DNA of 64,000 bases from Cryptomeria japonica (taxonomy: Eukaryota; Streptophyta; Pinopsida; Cupressales; Cupressaceae), in assembly GCF_030272615.1 (NCBI RefSeq), contig NC_081414.1, positions 662,606,438-662,670,437 on the forward strand, written 5' to 3'. Position numbers and translations under genes: made by a program. The notes under the pieces are model-generated. The model was given only the letters and a program-made list of their open reading frames with translations. It did no database searches and was not told the origin of the DNA. This document shows, piece after piece, positions 1 to 12,500 of the stretch. The stretch's first letter is position 1. Each line of letters begins with the position of its first letter.

Positions 1-166
1 AAAAGGTAGAAAATAGAGAACAACCAACCAATAAGGTACTAGGCTGAGACCAGAAAAGAAAATTGAAGAAAAGTTACTTAAGGTTCTTTAAGGCCTTAGC
101 CGCCTCAACCTTGCATTAAGAGGCCTCCTGAGCATGTTTCTTGATATCTTGTAGGTCCTTCAATGA

Positions 167-1368
167 CTAATCAACAACCTTCTTGAGATGACCCCTGGTG
201 CGAGTACACGACCCTTTGTTATCTTCAACACCAGTCTGATTTCCTTTATCCTCTAGATCAATGAACCTAGGATTACCTTGTTGAAACCTTTCAACATTTT
301 CAACCAAAATACTCAAATTGTTTGAAGACCCTTTAATCACATTGTGACTAAAATTCACCAATATATCTAAATTGGTATCGATGTTATCCATTTTGGTTTC
401 TAACATCACAATACATCCTTCATAATTAGATTTCAAATTTCCTACATCATTCACAACCTTTTGGAGGGGCACAACCACATTCTTGCCTTCTTTATCAACC
501 TACAAGTCACCATGCATCAAACCTTCATCTCACTTTTATTGAATAGACCTAATCTTAATGCTCATTTGATTGATCTCATAAAAATACCATTTATGCATCT
601 TGAAGGTATTCACCATTGCATCCCTAGTGATACACAAAATATCAGCATGATTTTCCTTCTCCAAATTAAGGTGGGGGAGTTGGCTTCCAAGTGACGTGGA
701 AATGGCAATCCTCCATCTCAGTCCAAAGGAGTCTCCTCAGGATCACCTAATAGAGAGGAATGGATCTCAATCTGTTCCTTATAATCATGGGAAACATGAG
801 AGGTGTTCTTCCTTTTACCTCTCTTCTAATTATCACTAGAAATTTGCTTCCCCCTTTTGTTTCCCACCTTAGCCTTACAGTCCTCTTCAATATCCCACCC
901 CTCATCCTCCGAAACAACAATTTTTGAATCTTCATCCTTTGGGGGGATCAATTCCTCAGAAGGCTCAAGAAAACTCCTAGAAGGTGTAGATAGAGATTTG
1001 ATATGCTACATGATGAGAATAATGAGGCCTTCATGCAAAATAGGGTTTTTAGGATTCTTTTAAAAATCCCTAATGCCCTCATTCAGGGAGGATAAGAGGT
1101 AAAAGGGAAAAGAAATTCTATCTTTATATATAAAATGATTTAACAACACAAAATGATGTCCAAAAACATTGGTAAAATGACCATCAAGGGAGAAATATAG
1201 CATGAGCACCTTGAGAATAGCACCCCATAGGGGTTTGATGGAGCCCATTTCAACACTTCTCTTCGTCTTCCTAACTATACAATTCCCTTTTTAATCCTTG
1301 GGAATTTTTTGCATTGCTTCTTCTGACATCTTTCTGTCTCTAAAAACCTTCTTCCCGTCCATCGACAT
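167..1368 (-). pseudogene. Decayed ORF of an unrecognised plant repeat
   Basis: A reading frame can be followed on the minus strand from an ATG at 1368-1366 to the left part of the window, but it holds several stops and frame changes. The best preserved block is 1060-1248, a hydrophobic-aromatic region that begins MGSIKPLWGA. It is followed by an acidic block (about 880-960) and a basic block (about 790-880). The segment 167-478 is a separate open stretch with a heptad-like Leu/Ile/Val pattern. I do not recognise a named family; it resembles repeat-borne ORFs of gymnosperm genomes, but that is an impression, not a search result. It lies just 3' of the LINE on the same strand and could be an independent insertion. 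No function can be assigned. Confidence 0.4.
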
Positions 1369-1739
1369 GCTCACAATCTAAAATTTTGATCTCTTTTGTG
1401 AGGTGAACCTCATTTCCATACACTGAGACATAAGCCTCTTTCTAGCCCTTAACAAAAAGTTTAGACAATTCATGATCATACACATGAAGCCTTTCCAGGT
1501 ATGAGGTAACATCCCCTTTCTATAAAATCCATCAGATTGTAGCATCATTCTTCACCCCTTCACAATCAATAGGTTCCAATCGGTTCTTATCACCCCCATT
1601 TTAGAATCCTTGCACTGCGTTCCAAGAACTAGAGACATAGGAAAATAAAAAATCTAGGTCACAATAAGCAAAATAAACACCCAAAAAGTGTGGGAGCTGA
1701 GCAACATGGTACGAAAATCATGATGCAAAGAGTTCGCCA

Positions 1740-2330
1740 TAACAATTAATGAATTCTACCTACACGAGTGTGTAGTCTGTCATACACCATCAAATCCAAG
1801 ACATTTGATGACAACATATCCTCCTTAGTCGATGCTTTTTTGGCAACACTTTGGACCCCCAGGTTAGCAAAATAATCAACAACATAATTGACCTTCCTGT
1901 AAGCATGGGAAATGATACAACTATTAAATAAATTATTAATTTTGATAACATCCCTTATCCAAATTTGGATATTTCAAGAAGGACATTGAGACCCCTTAAG
2001 ACATTGGATTATATTGTTAAAATCCTCTTCGAGCCAGAATTTTTTGAAATTCAATTGAGAGGCCAAGCTTAGACCATGGGAGACAAGAACAACTTCAGCC
2101 AAGTGCTTAGTCTAATTTCCCAAAGGGAGCATGAACACCAAAATAAATCCACCATATTCATCCCTCAATACTCCCCTACAACTAGCTGAACCCGGGTTAC
2201 CCTTAGCTACGCATCAAAGTTCACTTTCACCCACCCTGAAGGAAGAATTATCCATTAGATCTAGAAATACAAGGATTCCTTATAGCAATGTTAAAATTAA
2301 GTCTCCAATCAGAAGAAACTTGAATATCAT
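1740..2330 (-). pseudogene. LINE ORF2, RNase H domain
   Basis: The minus strand from about 2250 downward encodes the plant LINE RNase H opening WVKVNFDA, then GNPGSASCRGVLRDEYGG (about 2200-2145), and later FWLEEDFNNII and VDYFANLG blocks. These match the RVT_3-type RNase H at the C-terminus of plant LINE ORF2, where the NFDG and D/E residues form the metal site. Here the NFDG glycine is replaced by alanine and stops interrupt the frame, so it is inactive. It is the last domain of ORF2 before the element's 3' end. Confidence 0.75.
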
Positions 2331-2333
2331 AAG

Positions 2334-2981
2334 CTAATAGAGAAACCCTAGGACAAATAACCATATCAACAACCCTACAATGAAAATTGTCCATAATAAC
2401 ATGAGTAATTGTAAAGGCCACAACTTGAGAAGACAGAGAGGTGTTCCTGAAGACATGGTTGTTTCTCTCTTTCCAAATCCCCCACACCACATGGGGAAGG
2501 AAAAGAGACCACAAAAACAAAATAGCATAATTAGAAGTGAGAGGAACCCATTGTGCCCACAAATCCACAAGGGAGGAGGGGAAGACTCAAGAAGTGTTCT
2601 AAAGAGAAAAGAAGTGAGACCAAATATCCACACAAAATAGTAGTCTAAAATGAGATGAAGAGCACTCTTATAGTTATCATAACATAAAAACCATTTATGG
2701 TAGTAGAAAGGCCCCTTTTACAAAGGTTGTGCAAAGTAAGGATTTTTTGTTGAAGGAGGATCCAAAAAAAGATTAATTTTAGGGATCAATCTGGAGTTCC
2801 AAACCCCCACCCAAAAAGGATGAGGATGATCCAAAGAACACAAAAGGCCAAAAGAAGAGGAAGTAGAAAAGCCAGCAAAAGACGAAGTGACCCAAATAAG
2901 AACATCACCAATAGAGGGATTTGAAGACAACCTGATCAAATTCAAGATGCATTGAAGACTGCCAAGCTCCCCACTAATCAC
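2334..2981 (-). pseudogene. LINE ORF2, zf-RVT region
   Basis: Two overlapping open stretches (2718-2981 and 2334-2640) contain a run beginning FWVGVWNSRLIPKINLFL, the typical start of the zf-RVT domain (W-x-PK-x-x-x-FxW), and then a tryptophan-rich tail with the WGIWKERNNHVFR motif common at the end of this domain. zf-RVT lies between reverse transcriptase and RNase H in plant LINEs and is thought to bind nucleic acid. The frame changes once near 2640. The cysteines and histidines are only partly kept. Confidence 0.7.
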
Positions 2982-3146
2982 GTTAAGATCCTTTCATAGG
3001 ACATCCTTAAAATAATCCTTCACTCAAATCCAAAACCTTCCAATATAGTCCTCCTTAAACTGACTAAAAGTCAGAGAGTTCAAAAGGGGGGAGTGACCCA
3101 ACCAACAATCGTCCCAAAAATGAATATGATTACCATAACCAAGTTT

Positions 3147-4365
3147 TCATTTCAGCCTCTTAGTCAGGAAAAATTTCATCCACTGTAAGTGATTCCAAAC
3201 AGATGAACCCAAAGAAAAGTTTTGAGAATAAAAAAACCTTCTCAAAGAGTCATAATCTTGGAGGTATTTAATCCTCATGATCAGGCTCCATTCCCTAGAA
3301 GAATTAAAGATCCTCATAGTTTTCTTAGCCAAGAGTGTTGTATTAAAATCTTTTAACTTGCGAATACCCAAGCCTCTAAGCTTTTTTGGTTTACAAACCT
3401 AATCCCAAGCAACTAGAGGAATCCTCTTCCTTTCTTCAGTACCAGACCATAAGAATATCTTTTGAATCCTTTCAATGAATTTTGCAAATTTGGTCAGAAT
3501 TCTAAAAAGACTCATAGCATACACAAGAAAATTTTGAAGAGAGGCTTTTAGGAGTTGAACTATGTCTACTTGACTAAGAATATCTCCCTTCCATCCAGAC
3601 AAATTCAAGTTAAACTTGTCAATTGAATGGAGTTAAAAATAATCAAGGACCTTAATACATAGGGGAAGCCCCAAATAAATCATTGGAAGAGACTCAATCT
3701 TACATCAAAGAATGCAAAAAATCTTCCTTTAGCTAACATTAGGGGTATTGAAGAAAAAAAGAGAGCTGTTGTGCAAACTCACCCTTTGACCGTAGGCAGT
3801 AGTGTAGGAGGCAAAAAAAACTAGCATGATTTAGCTTCCAGAATAGAATAATCCCCAAGGGTAATGGATTCATTGACAAATTAATTATGGGAGCAGATAA
3901 GAGGTCTAGTAGAAGGGCAAAGGCCTTTAAGCTCACCTATCTAGACTAAGTGTGAGATAAACCTTCCAAAAAACCTCAACCATAATAATAACAATTAAAG
4001 GGGATATAGGGTCCCCTTATCTTAGCTCTCTCGAGCTCGTAAAGAACCTAGAGGGGGAGCCATTAATAATCACCAAAAATTTAGCAGTTTTAAGGAATTG
4101 CCAAATGATGTCCTAAATCTTTTTCTCAAACCCAAATGCATTGAGAACCTCAAGCAAAAAATTCCAATTCATTCTATCATAAGCCTTCATGAGATCCAAC
4201 TTTAAGAGGAAGCCTACCTTTTTATTAGTAATTAGAGAGTGAATATTGTCATGGACTATAACAATGGAGTCCAAGATTTGGTGACTAGGTATAAAGCCAT
4301 TTAAAATTAAGCAGGATTCTTTGAAGCCTAATAGAAAGAATCTTTGAAATTTTTTAATAGATGGA
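3147..4365 (-). pseudogene. LINE ORF2, reverse transcriptase C-terminal half
   Basis: Right after the solo LTR boundary the minus strand resumes the reverse transcriptase. HQILDSIVIVHDNIHSL and LLKLDLMKAYDRMNW (about 4300-4150) are the conserved blocks before and at the first catalytic aspartate. Further down, the LPMIYLGLPL block (about 3690), the thumb region (3399-3608, with FLWSG) and GIRKLKDFNTTLLAKK (about 3370) follow in order. I could not find an intact FADD catalytic box between them; the region 3700-3960 is frameshifted. The gene is a dead relic. Confidence 0.85.
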
Positions 4366-4370
4366 ATTAC
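4366..4370. other. Target site duplication ATTAC (left)
   Basis: ATTAC directly before the TG of the solo LTR; it is repeated at 5573-5577 after the terminal CA. Confidence 0.9.
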
Positions 4371-5572
4371 TGTAAAGTGAAAAATTGGGAGCTTAGAAAA
4401 TCTACCACAGGGAAAGGAGGATTTTCTAAGCTCAATTTTCACTTGGGGGACTTTACATTCAAAAGAGGGGATGAATCTACTAGATCCAATCCTAAATGAT
4501 GCAAGGAATGAATACTAAGTAGACTGATTGTGTTTGGAATGTGCTTGACCCTCTTTTGTAAGTTGATTAATTGAATTAAGACTAAGTGCTGAAAATAAAG
4601 ACAAAGTATGAGAAAAAAATGAGTTACAGATTCAAGATTCAATCATGGACTTGGATCTGAGAAATTCGAGATGATTCGGAGCCGCTTTGCGAAATATGCC
4701 AAAAGTTGCAGGGGCCATGTGTCTAGACCAGGTCTCCCTCCTATTGGTCCTCCAAAATTTCTGCATGTCAAAAAGGTTTTTCTATCTCTGCAAATAAATC
4801 TTAAATCCAGAAGTACAACTGTGCACCTACTTCCTACATACAAAAGGAAAGGAAAATGTGTTGGGAATAGGGGCTTTCCTTTAGGTCAAACCCTGGTTTT
4901 GGAATTAACCTTAGTGGTTGAAATAATGTAATTGAAATGACCAAAAGTATAAATCCTCCTCTTTGAGGGGATGTTGAATTGCATGAAAATAAAATGCTTA
5001 TACCTCCTTGTGAAGTTTTGCTTGCCTCCACATGATGATCTCCTCTTCAATGCTTGAAATCTTGACTCTATTGCTACTCCAAAGCTTGAAGGAAGACTAA
5101 AAATTCTCAATTGCTCTTGAATGATTGAATGTTTGATCTCTTGAATGCTTGGATGCTTGATTGAATTTCATGAGATATTGTGGATTGATGGGTTGTCAAA
5201 TGAGAGGGGAAATCCCTCTTGTATACTTGCCCATAGGATTAATTGACTGATTTTCCAACATGATCTGACATAGGGGGAATTTTATTGCTTCAAACTTGAG
5301 TTAGGTCAAGGGGAGGGGTCCAAGATAGGTCCCCATTAAGGGGGAACATAGTGCCACATCCTAGTCCTAGTGAGGACTAGGGCACCACGCCTTGGTCCTA
5401 CCCTAATTTGGGGCAGGATCAAGGTGGGAGAAGGGTGCATCAATGAATTGCATGAAGTTTTTGTTATGAGTGAGCATAATCAGGTCTCTGATCAGTCCAA
5501 AGAACACAAACACTAAGGAAAAGACCCAAATGCAGTTGAAAATTGCAAGGGGTTCAATTTTAGGATGTCACA
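4371..5572 (-). mobile_element. Solo LTR inserted in the LINE reverse transcriptase
   Basis: The 1202-bp insert starts TGTAAAGTGA and ends GGATGTCACA on the plus strand (on the minus strand TGTGACATCC...CTTTACA), so it has the TG...CA ends of an LTR. It is flanked by a perfect 5-bp target duplication ATTAC (4366-4370 and 5573-5577). The interrupted LINE frame reads GLCN on one side and SIY on the other across the target site, which fixes the boundaries. No gag or pol is present and only one LTR is seen, so this is a solo LTR left by recombination. Orientation is taken from the TGTGACATCC start and is inferred. Confidence 0.9.
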
Positions 5573-6106
5573 ATTACAAAGACCAATGGGTCTAAAATTC
5601 TCAAAGGTATCAGCCCTAGGTGTCTTCAGAATAAGGACAATGAAGGTTGAGTTCAATTCTTTAAGTAATCTTCTTCTACTAAAAAACTCCTTAACAACAT
5701 CCCTAATATTAGTAGCAACAATGTCCCAAAAATACTGAAAGAAAACCGTTAGAAATCCATCAAGCCCAGGGGATTTGTTGCCATCAAAGGAGAACACCAC
5801 CGCTTTGATCTCATCCAAAGAGGGAATAATAGTAAGTCTCTTATTTCAATCAACCTCTACCATCTTTGGAATGACTTCAAGAAAAGATCACTGCAAATCT
5901 TCATCCAGAGGGCCTTCATCAGGTAGAAGATGAGAAAAGAAAGCCACAACCTCATTCTCCATCTTCCTCCCATTTCTAAATATGTGAATAATATTGGTAG
6001 AGGCTCTATGTTTAAGAGTTGAAATATGGAAGAATCTTGTGTTTTTGTATCCATATTTTAACCATAAGGCCCTAGATATTTGCCTCCAAAATTCTTCTTC
6101 CTTCAT
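5513..6106 (-). pseudogene. LINE ORF2, reverse transcriptase N-terminal half
   Basis: Minus-strand blocks KTQDSSIFQL and HRASTNII (about 6050-5980), then EIKAVVFSFDGNKSPGLDGF (about 5815-5760) and FENFRPIGLCN (about 5610-5575) are the conserved entry motifs of plant LINE reverse transcriptase. The frame is then cut by the solo LTR at 5572. The segment lies between the endonuclease and the palm domain as expected. Two overlapping frames near 5890-6106 show at least one frameshift. Confidence 0.85.
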
Positions 6107-6376
6107 GATGATCCTATGTAACTATGAGAGCAATCTATTTTCTTGGTCTAAGTAATCAACACTGTAGCCTTCTAATTGATTTTTATCCTGAATCCCATAA
6201 AGGTCCTTTTGAAGGGAAGCTTTATAAGAAACAATATGACCAAAATATTCCCTACTCCAAATTCACACCCTATCCTTAACATGGTTTAACTTCTTGGCAA
6301 CACGATACATGGCTGAGCCCTCAACTCTAATCCTCCACCAATCTTTAATTTTATCTCTAAATTATGGATGGAGAAG

Positions 6377-6871
6377 CTACATCTTCTCAAATTCAAAGGG
6401 AAATATCTTTTTAGCTATCATTATATCAACATCCAAACAAATCAAGAAATTATTGGAACCAATCCTCGAGAGGGCAGATATGGAACAAGAGTATTTAATC
6501 AGTTGAATAATAGAGACGAGAGCTATATCCAATTTAACCTGGATTAATTTATCTCTAGAATGGCTATTAGACCATGTGAAAGGCACCCCTTTTAGTTCCA
6601 AGTCAAACAATGCATGATTTTGTATAAAGTCTATTAAATCCATTCTACTATCTAGAGAAACCTAGGAGCCTCCAAATTTATTAGCTTCAGAGAGAGGGGT
6701 ATTAAAATTCCCAATGACAAGCCAATTATCATGAGGGCGATCCAATTTAAAACTAGCCAAGGCTTGCTAGGAATCCTCTCCTCCCCACTTTATTATTGGG
6801 AGCATAAATGTTAGACAAAATCCAAGAGAATCCATCATGAATATGAGTGAATCTAGTAGCTATATGGTTTG
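6377..6871 (-). pseudogene. LINE ORF2, endonuclease C-terminal part
   Basis: Minus-strand text includes IATRFTHIHDGFSWILSNIY (about 6865-6810), NWLVIGNFNTPLSEANKFGG (about 6735-6680) and LKGVPFTWSN (about 6590), all standard blocks of the exonuclease-endonuclease-phosphatase fold of plant LINEs. The GDFN box reads GNFN, so its aspartate is lost. The first half of the domain lies beyond the solo LTR at 7586-7844. Confidence 0.85.
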
Positions 6872-7580
6872 TGTATATGGTGAAAAGTGATGATAACCAT
6901 AAAGATCCAACCACAAACAGTCTAAGTCCTACAATGAAATATTCACCAATACCAATAGAGATACCTAAGATCATGCAAATCAACAAAATAAAGCAATATT
7001 ACCATTCACATGTCAAGTAGGGTTTCAATCTCCATTGTCTCCTATCTCCATTGATCTTGTTTGATATATTTGCTCTTAGATTTTATGTATGCACAAGAGC
7101 TCAACAAAGAACGAATTGTGGTTGATAGCTTGATCACAAGAAGGCTTAATTGAATAAGATTGATTGAGTTGCTCATTAGGTGATTAGACGATTAGGGTTG
7201 ATAACGAAGGAGAGTATCCTCTTATATAGAAGACACTTTAGGAAATGGAGGGATAAGATAAAGAGGTGTAAAGATAAATGGTCGGCTAGGATTAAAGGGT
7301 AGCAAGAGGAAATAATAAAATGATAAAGGGGGTAGGTAAGAGAAGAATTAAGAGATGAGTGACATGTGCCATGGGTAGAAAAGGCTAATGAATTAATTAA
7401 ATAAATAAAATATTTATTTAATTTAGGAAAATGGCAATTTAAATAAATAAAAGTATTTATTTAAATGAGGAAAGACTTAGAAGAGGAATATTTATTTAAT
7501 TAATAGAAGACTTAGGATAAAATAATCAAACAAACAAAAAATATTTATTTAATTAGATAGGACAATTTTAGGTGTCTACA
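6872..7580 (-). mobile_element. Solo LTR inserted in the LINE endonuclease
   Basis: On the minus strand the insert runs TGTAGACACC...CATATACA, with LTR-like TG...CA ends. The flanks are GTTTG (6867-6871) and ATTTG (7581-7585), a target duplication with one mismatch. Removing 6872-7580 joins the endonuclease frame: EDTN on one side and IATRF on the other. A TATATAAG box on the minus strand (about 7230-7237) fits an LTR promoter in this orientation. The inside has no gag or pol. The short open stretch 6753-6986 crosses the boundary and is not a gene. Confidence 0.8.
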
Positions 7581-7585
7581 ATTTG

Positions 7586-7844
7586 TATCCTCCAAAATAG
7601 TAGATCCCATGACAAATTTTTGGTTCCAAAAAGTCGCAATCCCTTTGGATGCACCATCCGAGTCACTATAGTGAATACCACTATCCTTGAAGAAAAAGTT
7701 ATTACACTTCAATATCCTATCACTTTTCATTTTAGTTTATTGAACAACTAGAATATTAGGTTTATAATCTCTAACAATATTAGATAAGATATCATGCTTA
7801 TGGGGATTGTTCAATCCCCTAATGTTCCATAATAGAATCTTCAT
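7586..7844 (-). pseudogene. LINE ORF2 start, endonuclease N-terminal part
   Basis: ORF2 begins at an ATG on the minus strand at 7844-7842, reading MKILLWNIRGLNNPHKHDIL, the near-invariant start of plant LINE ORF2 with the NxRG metal-site asparagine. It continues with VVQ-TK, where the catalytic QETK glutamate codon is replaced by a stop, then GIATFWNQKFV. The frame is broken by that stop and then by the solo LTR at 7580. Confidence 0.85.
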
Positions 7845-7849
7845 TTCTT

Positions 7850-9590
7850 GAGAGGTGTTTTCTATAAGCACATATTTGGAATTGGCTTTTGAACATCATC
7901 CGCAATACCCTGAAGGCTCTCCTACTCTCAACACCAGTTATGAGGTTTTCTACCTGAGATTTTAGAAGGCCCACAACCTTCTTTAGACCTATTCTTGGTA
8001 GTAACTCCTGAGATAGTGGTTTCCTCCAATTTTTAGACTTAACCTCAATGAAAGGAGAACCTTCATCTAGATCAGATTCCTTTGAGATGAAATCCTTAAA
8101 ATCATCCCTCTCCACCCATTTGGAATAACCTATGTCTTAAATATTTTTGTTAATTCCTTCTAGAGCCACCCAACCTCTTGGGTTAACATAGTCTACATGG
8201 GTCCCCTTTATCATAGGGGAAACAACAACATAATTATTCATAGAGGTAAACCCATCAAGATCTAGCTCAACCCAAACTAAGGGGAGAAATAACAAGCCTC
8301 AACAAGCTTTCTTGAGGGATTTATGCTACATCTTATCTTGTGCTTTCTTCACTTAGGATCCTCAATGGTTAGAAACTCTTGCTTAGATCTTGAAGAAATA
8401 TCATTGACCTTAACACCCTCACCATTCTGCACAATATTTTTCTAGAGTCCAAAATATTACTCTTGTCCTTGTGGGGAACAAGAACATTGTCTTTCCCAAT
8501 ATTTTGCACAACATTAACAAGCTGGGGTGCTTCCTGGTGGGAAATCACCTCTTTATGTTTTCCATGAAACCAAACCCCCACCCTTCTTGGGGGGGGGGGG
8601 GCTTTTTATCTCCATATTTTCTTTATTTTAACTAGTTGCTTCGAGGGATATTGTTTGGCCCAGTGACCAAATTTCTTGCACTGTAAACACACAAAGGGAA
8701 GAGTCTCATATTCAATGCTTTGGGTCTAGATTCCTAGTTTCGATTTAATCTCAATAGAAGATGAAAAAAAAGAGGGTTTCTCAATTAAAAAAAAATCTTG
8801 GAAAACATCAATCTCTTATGCAATTTTGTCATCTCATAAATTGATAGTAATCCCCCAAAAGAACTTTCAATCCCCCTAAAAATATCTTCATACCAAAAAT
8901 CCAACTATAAACCATTCAGTCTAACCCAAACATGAATCGATCTGAAAATAGAGTAAAAAAGATCTAAGCTTGGTTCCCATTTTTTCAAAGCCAAAGAGGT
9001 TTCTCCAAAGAGGTCTTGCCAAAGACCCAAGGACCTCCTCAAAGAATGACCTACAAATCCTCATCACAAGAGAAGGAAAAGAAAAAAGACCTTTTGGCAT
9101 AGTCAACACATCAACTTGACCCTTGACCTTCCATTTTCTTATCACAAAAGCCCTCACCACTTCAATGTTTGGTCGAGGACCCATAAATTTCCCAACCAGG
9201 GACTGATCCATAAGGGAAATATTCTGATCAATAACCAAATCCAAAATTGAAATAGCATACTTACCTTTTCCCAGGTTAGACAAATTCAAATTAGGAGACG
9301 AAAAGGAAGGGTGCTTTGGTCAGATTGTAAATAAGGCCTTCCATGAAGAGTTTGAACTTCCCTCCCCATCCAGCACATGGGAACCATTATTAGTTCCTGC
9401 CTTAATGGTATCACAAGTGGGTTCTACCTTTTGAGAATTTTTCTCTTCCCTATATTCTCCTTGGGAATCAACAACTTTCCCGTCAGCCCCTTGCACTCTG
9501 CCTTGGGACCCATCAACATTACCATCATCTTCCTCCACCTCAAGCTCCCTGTGCTAAATATGCCTAGTACCACTACCCCTTGCAGTTGAG
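7850..9590 (-). pseudogene. LINE ORF1 (Gag-like, DUF4283 region and zinc knuckle)
   Basis: ORF1 of plant LINEs encodes an RNA-binding protein. The stretch 8921-9289 (minus) has the DUF4283-like pattern with MGPRPNIEVV and RKWKVKGQVDV and then a hydrophobic core. Near 8692-8651 a CCHC knuckle reads CLQCKKFGHWAKQY, the last cysteine being a tyrosine. A homopolymer of 13 bases at 8589-8601 (G on plus, C on minus) lies just after the knuckle. The C-terminal part (7819-8115) is charged and unremarkable. Stops occur at several places. Its position directly 5' of the ORF2 start supports the assignment. Confidence 0.75.
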
Positions 9591-9599
9591 TAGAATCTT

Positions 9600-12500
9600 G
9601 CCCTTGGACCTAGAATTGTTGAACCTGCTTCATAATTACTTGCATCTCATCTCTGGTTTCTCACTCCTTGCTCAATTAAAAAAATTGTTACACCTTGTTG
9701 GATCCCATTTGTATTTTGAATTAGCTATTTTAATGCAATTAATTAATTATATATGTTATATTTGACCCATTCAATAAATTATATGCACTTCAATTGTTAT
9801 ATATGCATAGGTATCTTTGATGTGTGTTGATTGGGTACAAGTATTGGCTATTAACTCCACTTGTCTCCATAGGTTTGATCATACCCTCCTTGATGGTAGT
9901 CAATAGGAGATAGGACATTGGTCAAATTGTCACCGAACCTTACACATCGTACTTAATTGAGTGTGATTCCCCATGTGTATAATAGTACAAAACCAAATAC
10001 CATGTTTAGTAATGTTTGGAAAGCCCTATTCCTCTTTGTGGTCGACTAGTAAAGAGTATTTTCTTAATTGTATTTAATTGTGTTTTATCATTAATTTTAA
10101 TGTGGAAATGAATTTTAAAGGCTTTTATTGCAATTTAAATACTTAAAATCAAATGTCTTATGTGTATTTGTTTTATTGGCATTTGCATAATTAGGGCATA
10201 TGTGTGATTTTGGGGAAATGAGAATGTTATTTCCCTTATTTATTTTTATTATTTTTCAAAAAATTAATTTGTTAGTGGGATTTTATTTCAGCAAATTAGC
10301 TCATTTTTACACTTAGTTTTATTGTGGGGATTTTGAGCTCTCAAACCCTTCTACACTAGGAATTTCAATTTGAGATTTGGAGAGGAATTTTTGGGATAAT
10401 TTTTGTGAGAATTGCTTCCTTGGATTAGGAATGTGATCAAGATCATGTTTCATTGTGGATTTGAGGAATTGTTGTGAGTTTTTGAAGTTATTCATCTTTT
10501 AATTTTGATGCAACTTTGAGGTAAGAACTCATATCATTCTATTTGGTCGATGTTTTTCAATTTTAGTTATCTACAAATGAATCAATGGATGACTTTAAAT
10601 ATTTTACCTATGCAAACCATCTCATTTCATTGTGTATTTAAATTGTTATGAGGGAATTCAAGAAAACTATATTTTTGAAATGTTACCATACCAAAATTTA
10701 GATTGAATGGATAATTTGTGAATTTGATTGTGGGAATCTACTGTTGAGTAGATATGATTCAAAAGGGTATTCTTACTTTTCTAATATTTGAACTTTTAAA
10801 ATTTGGTGTTCTTCAAGCTCCTTTAATGGTAGATGTTAATATTCCCTCATTTTTGGGAAAATTTGTGATAAGTTTTAAAAGTGGTTTTTTGTATATTTTA
10901 TGTGGTATTATGATATGGAATGATGGAAAATATGTATGGAATTTAAAAATAGGATTGTTTTGGATCCTATATTACATGGATTTTGTGGTTAAAGCAATTT
11001 TGCCTCCATTGTGAATTTGACTCATTTTGGTGAAAAATTGTGAAACGTAAGGTTTGATATCTTTGGATTTTTGTTTTGAATTCGGTTTCCATGAGCCTAG
11101 GGTTGGTATTAGGGACAATGAAGAGAGTGGCATCCAATGGGGGCCAAGGTACAAAGGAGTTACCAAGGTAACTCATTGGGAAATTTTGTTAATAAGTGAA
11201 AACTAATTCAACATCTAATTCAAATGAACCAAGATAAAGTAGATTCCCCTCTCATGCCTTGTGTACTCATAAAGGATAAGGATGAGCTTGGAAGGACTAG
11301 TTGTTCATGTAGCATTGATCTGGCATGATTGGGTCTGCTTGTTTGCAAGAGAGGCCTACTTAGTTTCGTGTGATCCATCCCTTTGAGCTATGTGATGACA
11401 CTCTCTACTCTTTCTCTCTAACATCTAGCCTTGTAGATTTGAGCAACACCTAGAAGATATTTTTCCTTCCTTGTTGGTATTGATTCATTCATGATCATGA
11501 AATAGCCATGTATGTTGGAGTTTTTTGTTTGTTATGCCTTGTTCTTGGATGTCATATAACTCAATTACTTGATGTTTTTTATGTTCTAAATAATTGTATG
11601 TGTGCTTCATCTATCTTCTTGTATTAATTAACTTACAATCAAATTGTATGATATTTATTCGCATTGGGGATGTCTAATTTATGATCATGTTTGATGTTTA
11701 TACTTCACACAATGGTGTATGTGTAAGCCTATACCCTTGTTTGTATTCATTGCTTGAGTGTTTGATGGGGGAATAGACCTCTAAGTTCTACATGGTCGAG
11801 TGAAGTCATTAGCCATCGTTAGGGACCAACGATCATGGCTTCGATGATGCCATAAAATTAATCGTACTCTCATATCTTCTCATGCTTTCATGTTCTTTCT
11901 CAATTCTTTCAGATGTAAATTCATAGATACTTTAATTCACAATATGTATTGATGTATATGTATATTGAACAATCATCATAGATGAATGTAATCTATTGAT
12001 AATATAATGGATTAGTTTAGTTTTATGTTCCGCCATTAGTATCAGACATGAGATGTAATGTATTCTTCTTTACACTTCAATGTTGTATAATGGTTATGAG
12101 CATATGAACCTCTCTTTTGGGATTAAAATGAATATGGAGGAATCTTGTATCATCTTATAGGATATTCTCGTGCCCTCATGAGGTTGTCATAGAGCCTTGT
12201 AGTGAGTTGAGTAGTTTTGAGTCATTTAGTACTGATTTCAGCCCATTCGAGGCATTCTAGAGTGTCTTGTAAAAGCATACACAAGTGTTGTATCTCTTGT
12301 TATTGGAATGTTTTAGCTTCAAATAGGAGTTTAGGTTGTTGTGGAGGTATTGGTCTCCCTCCTCATCCTCTCCTTGTGCATGTCAGTGGTGCCTAATGTT
12401 TGAGGGAGTAGTTTTCCTACTCTGTCCCCTTGTCCTTTTTGGTTTTTTTCTATTCCTCAAGAATTCCCAAGGTATTTTATCTACTCCAACATATTTGTAG

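Larger units (their letters stand above)
1640..9590 (-). mobile_element. Degenerate plant LINE (L1-type non-LTR retrotransposon)
   Basis: Read on the minus strand the order is ORF1 with a CCHC knuckle, then ORF2 with AP-endonuclease, reverse transcriptase, zf-RVT and RNase H, which is the standard layout of plant L1-type LINEs. Two solo LTRs (4371-5572 and 6872-7580) interrupt ORF2. Removing them restores continuity of the endonuclease and of the palm-domain region, so they arrived later. Many stops and frameshifts show the copy is dead. The outer limits are approximate: the 5' end lies near the poor coding upstream of 9590 and the 3' end below the last RNase H block near 1740. I saw no clear poly(A) tail or target duplication. 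Confidence 0.85.
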
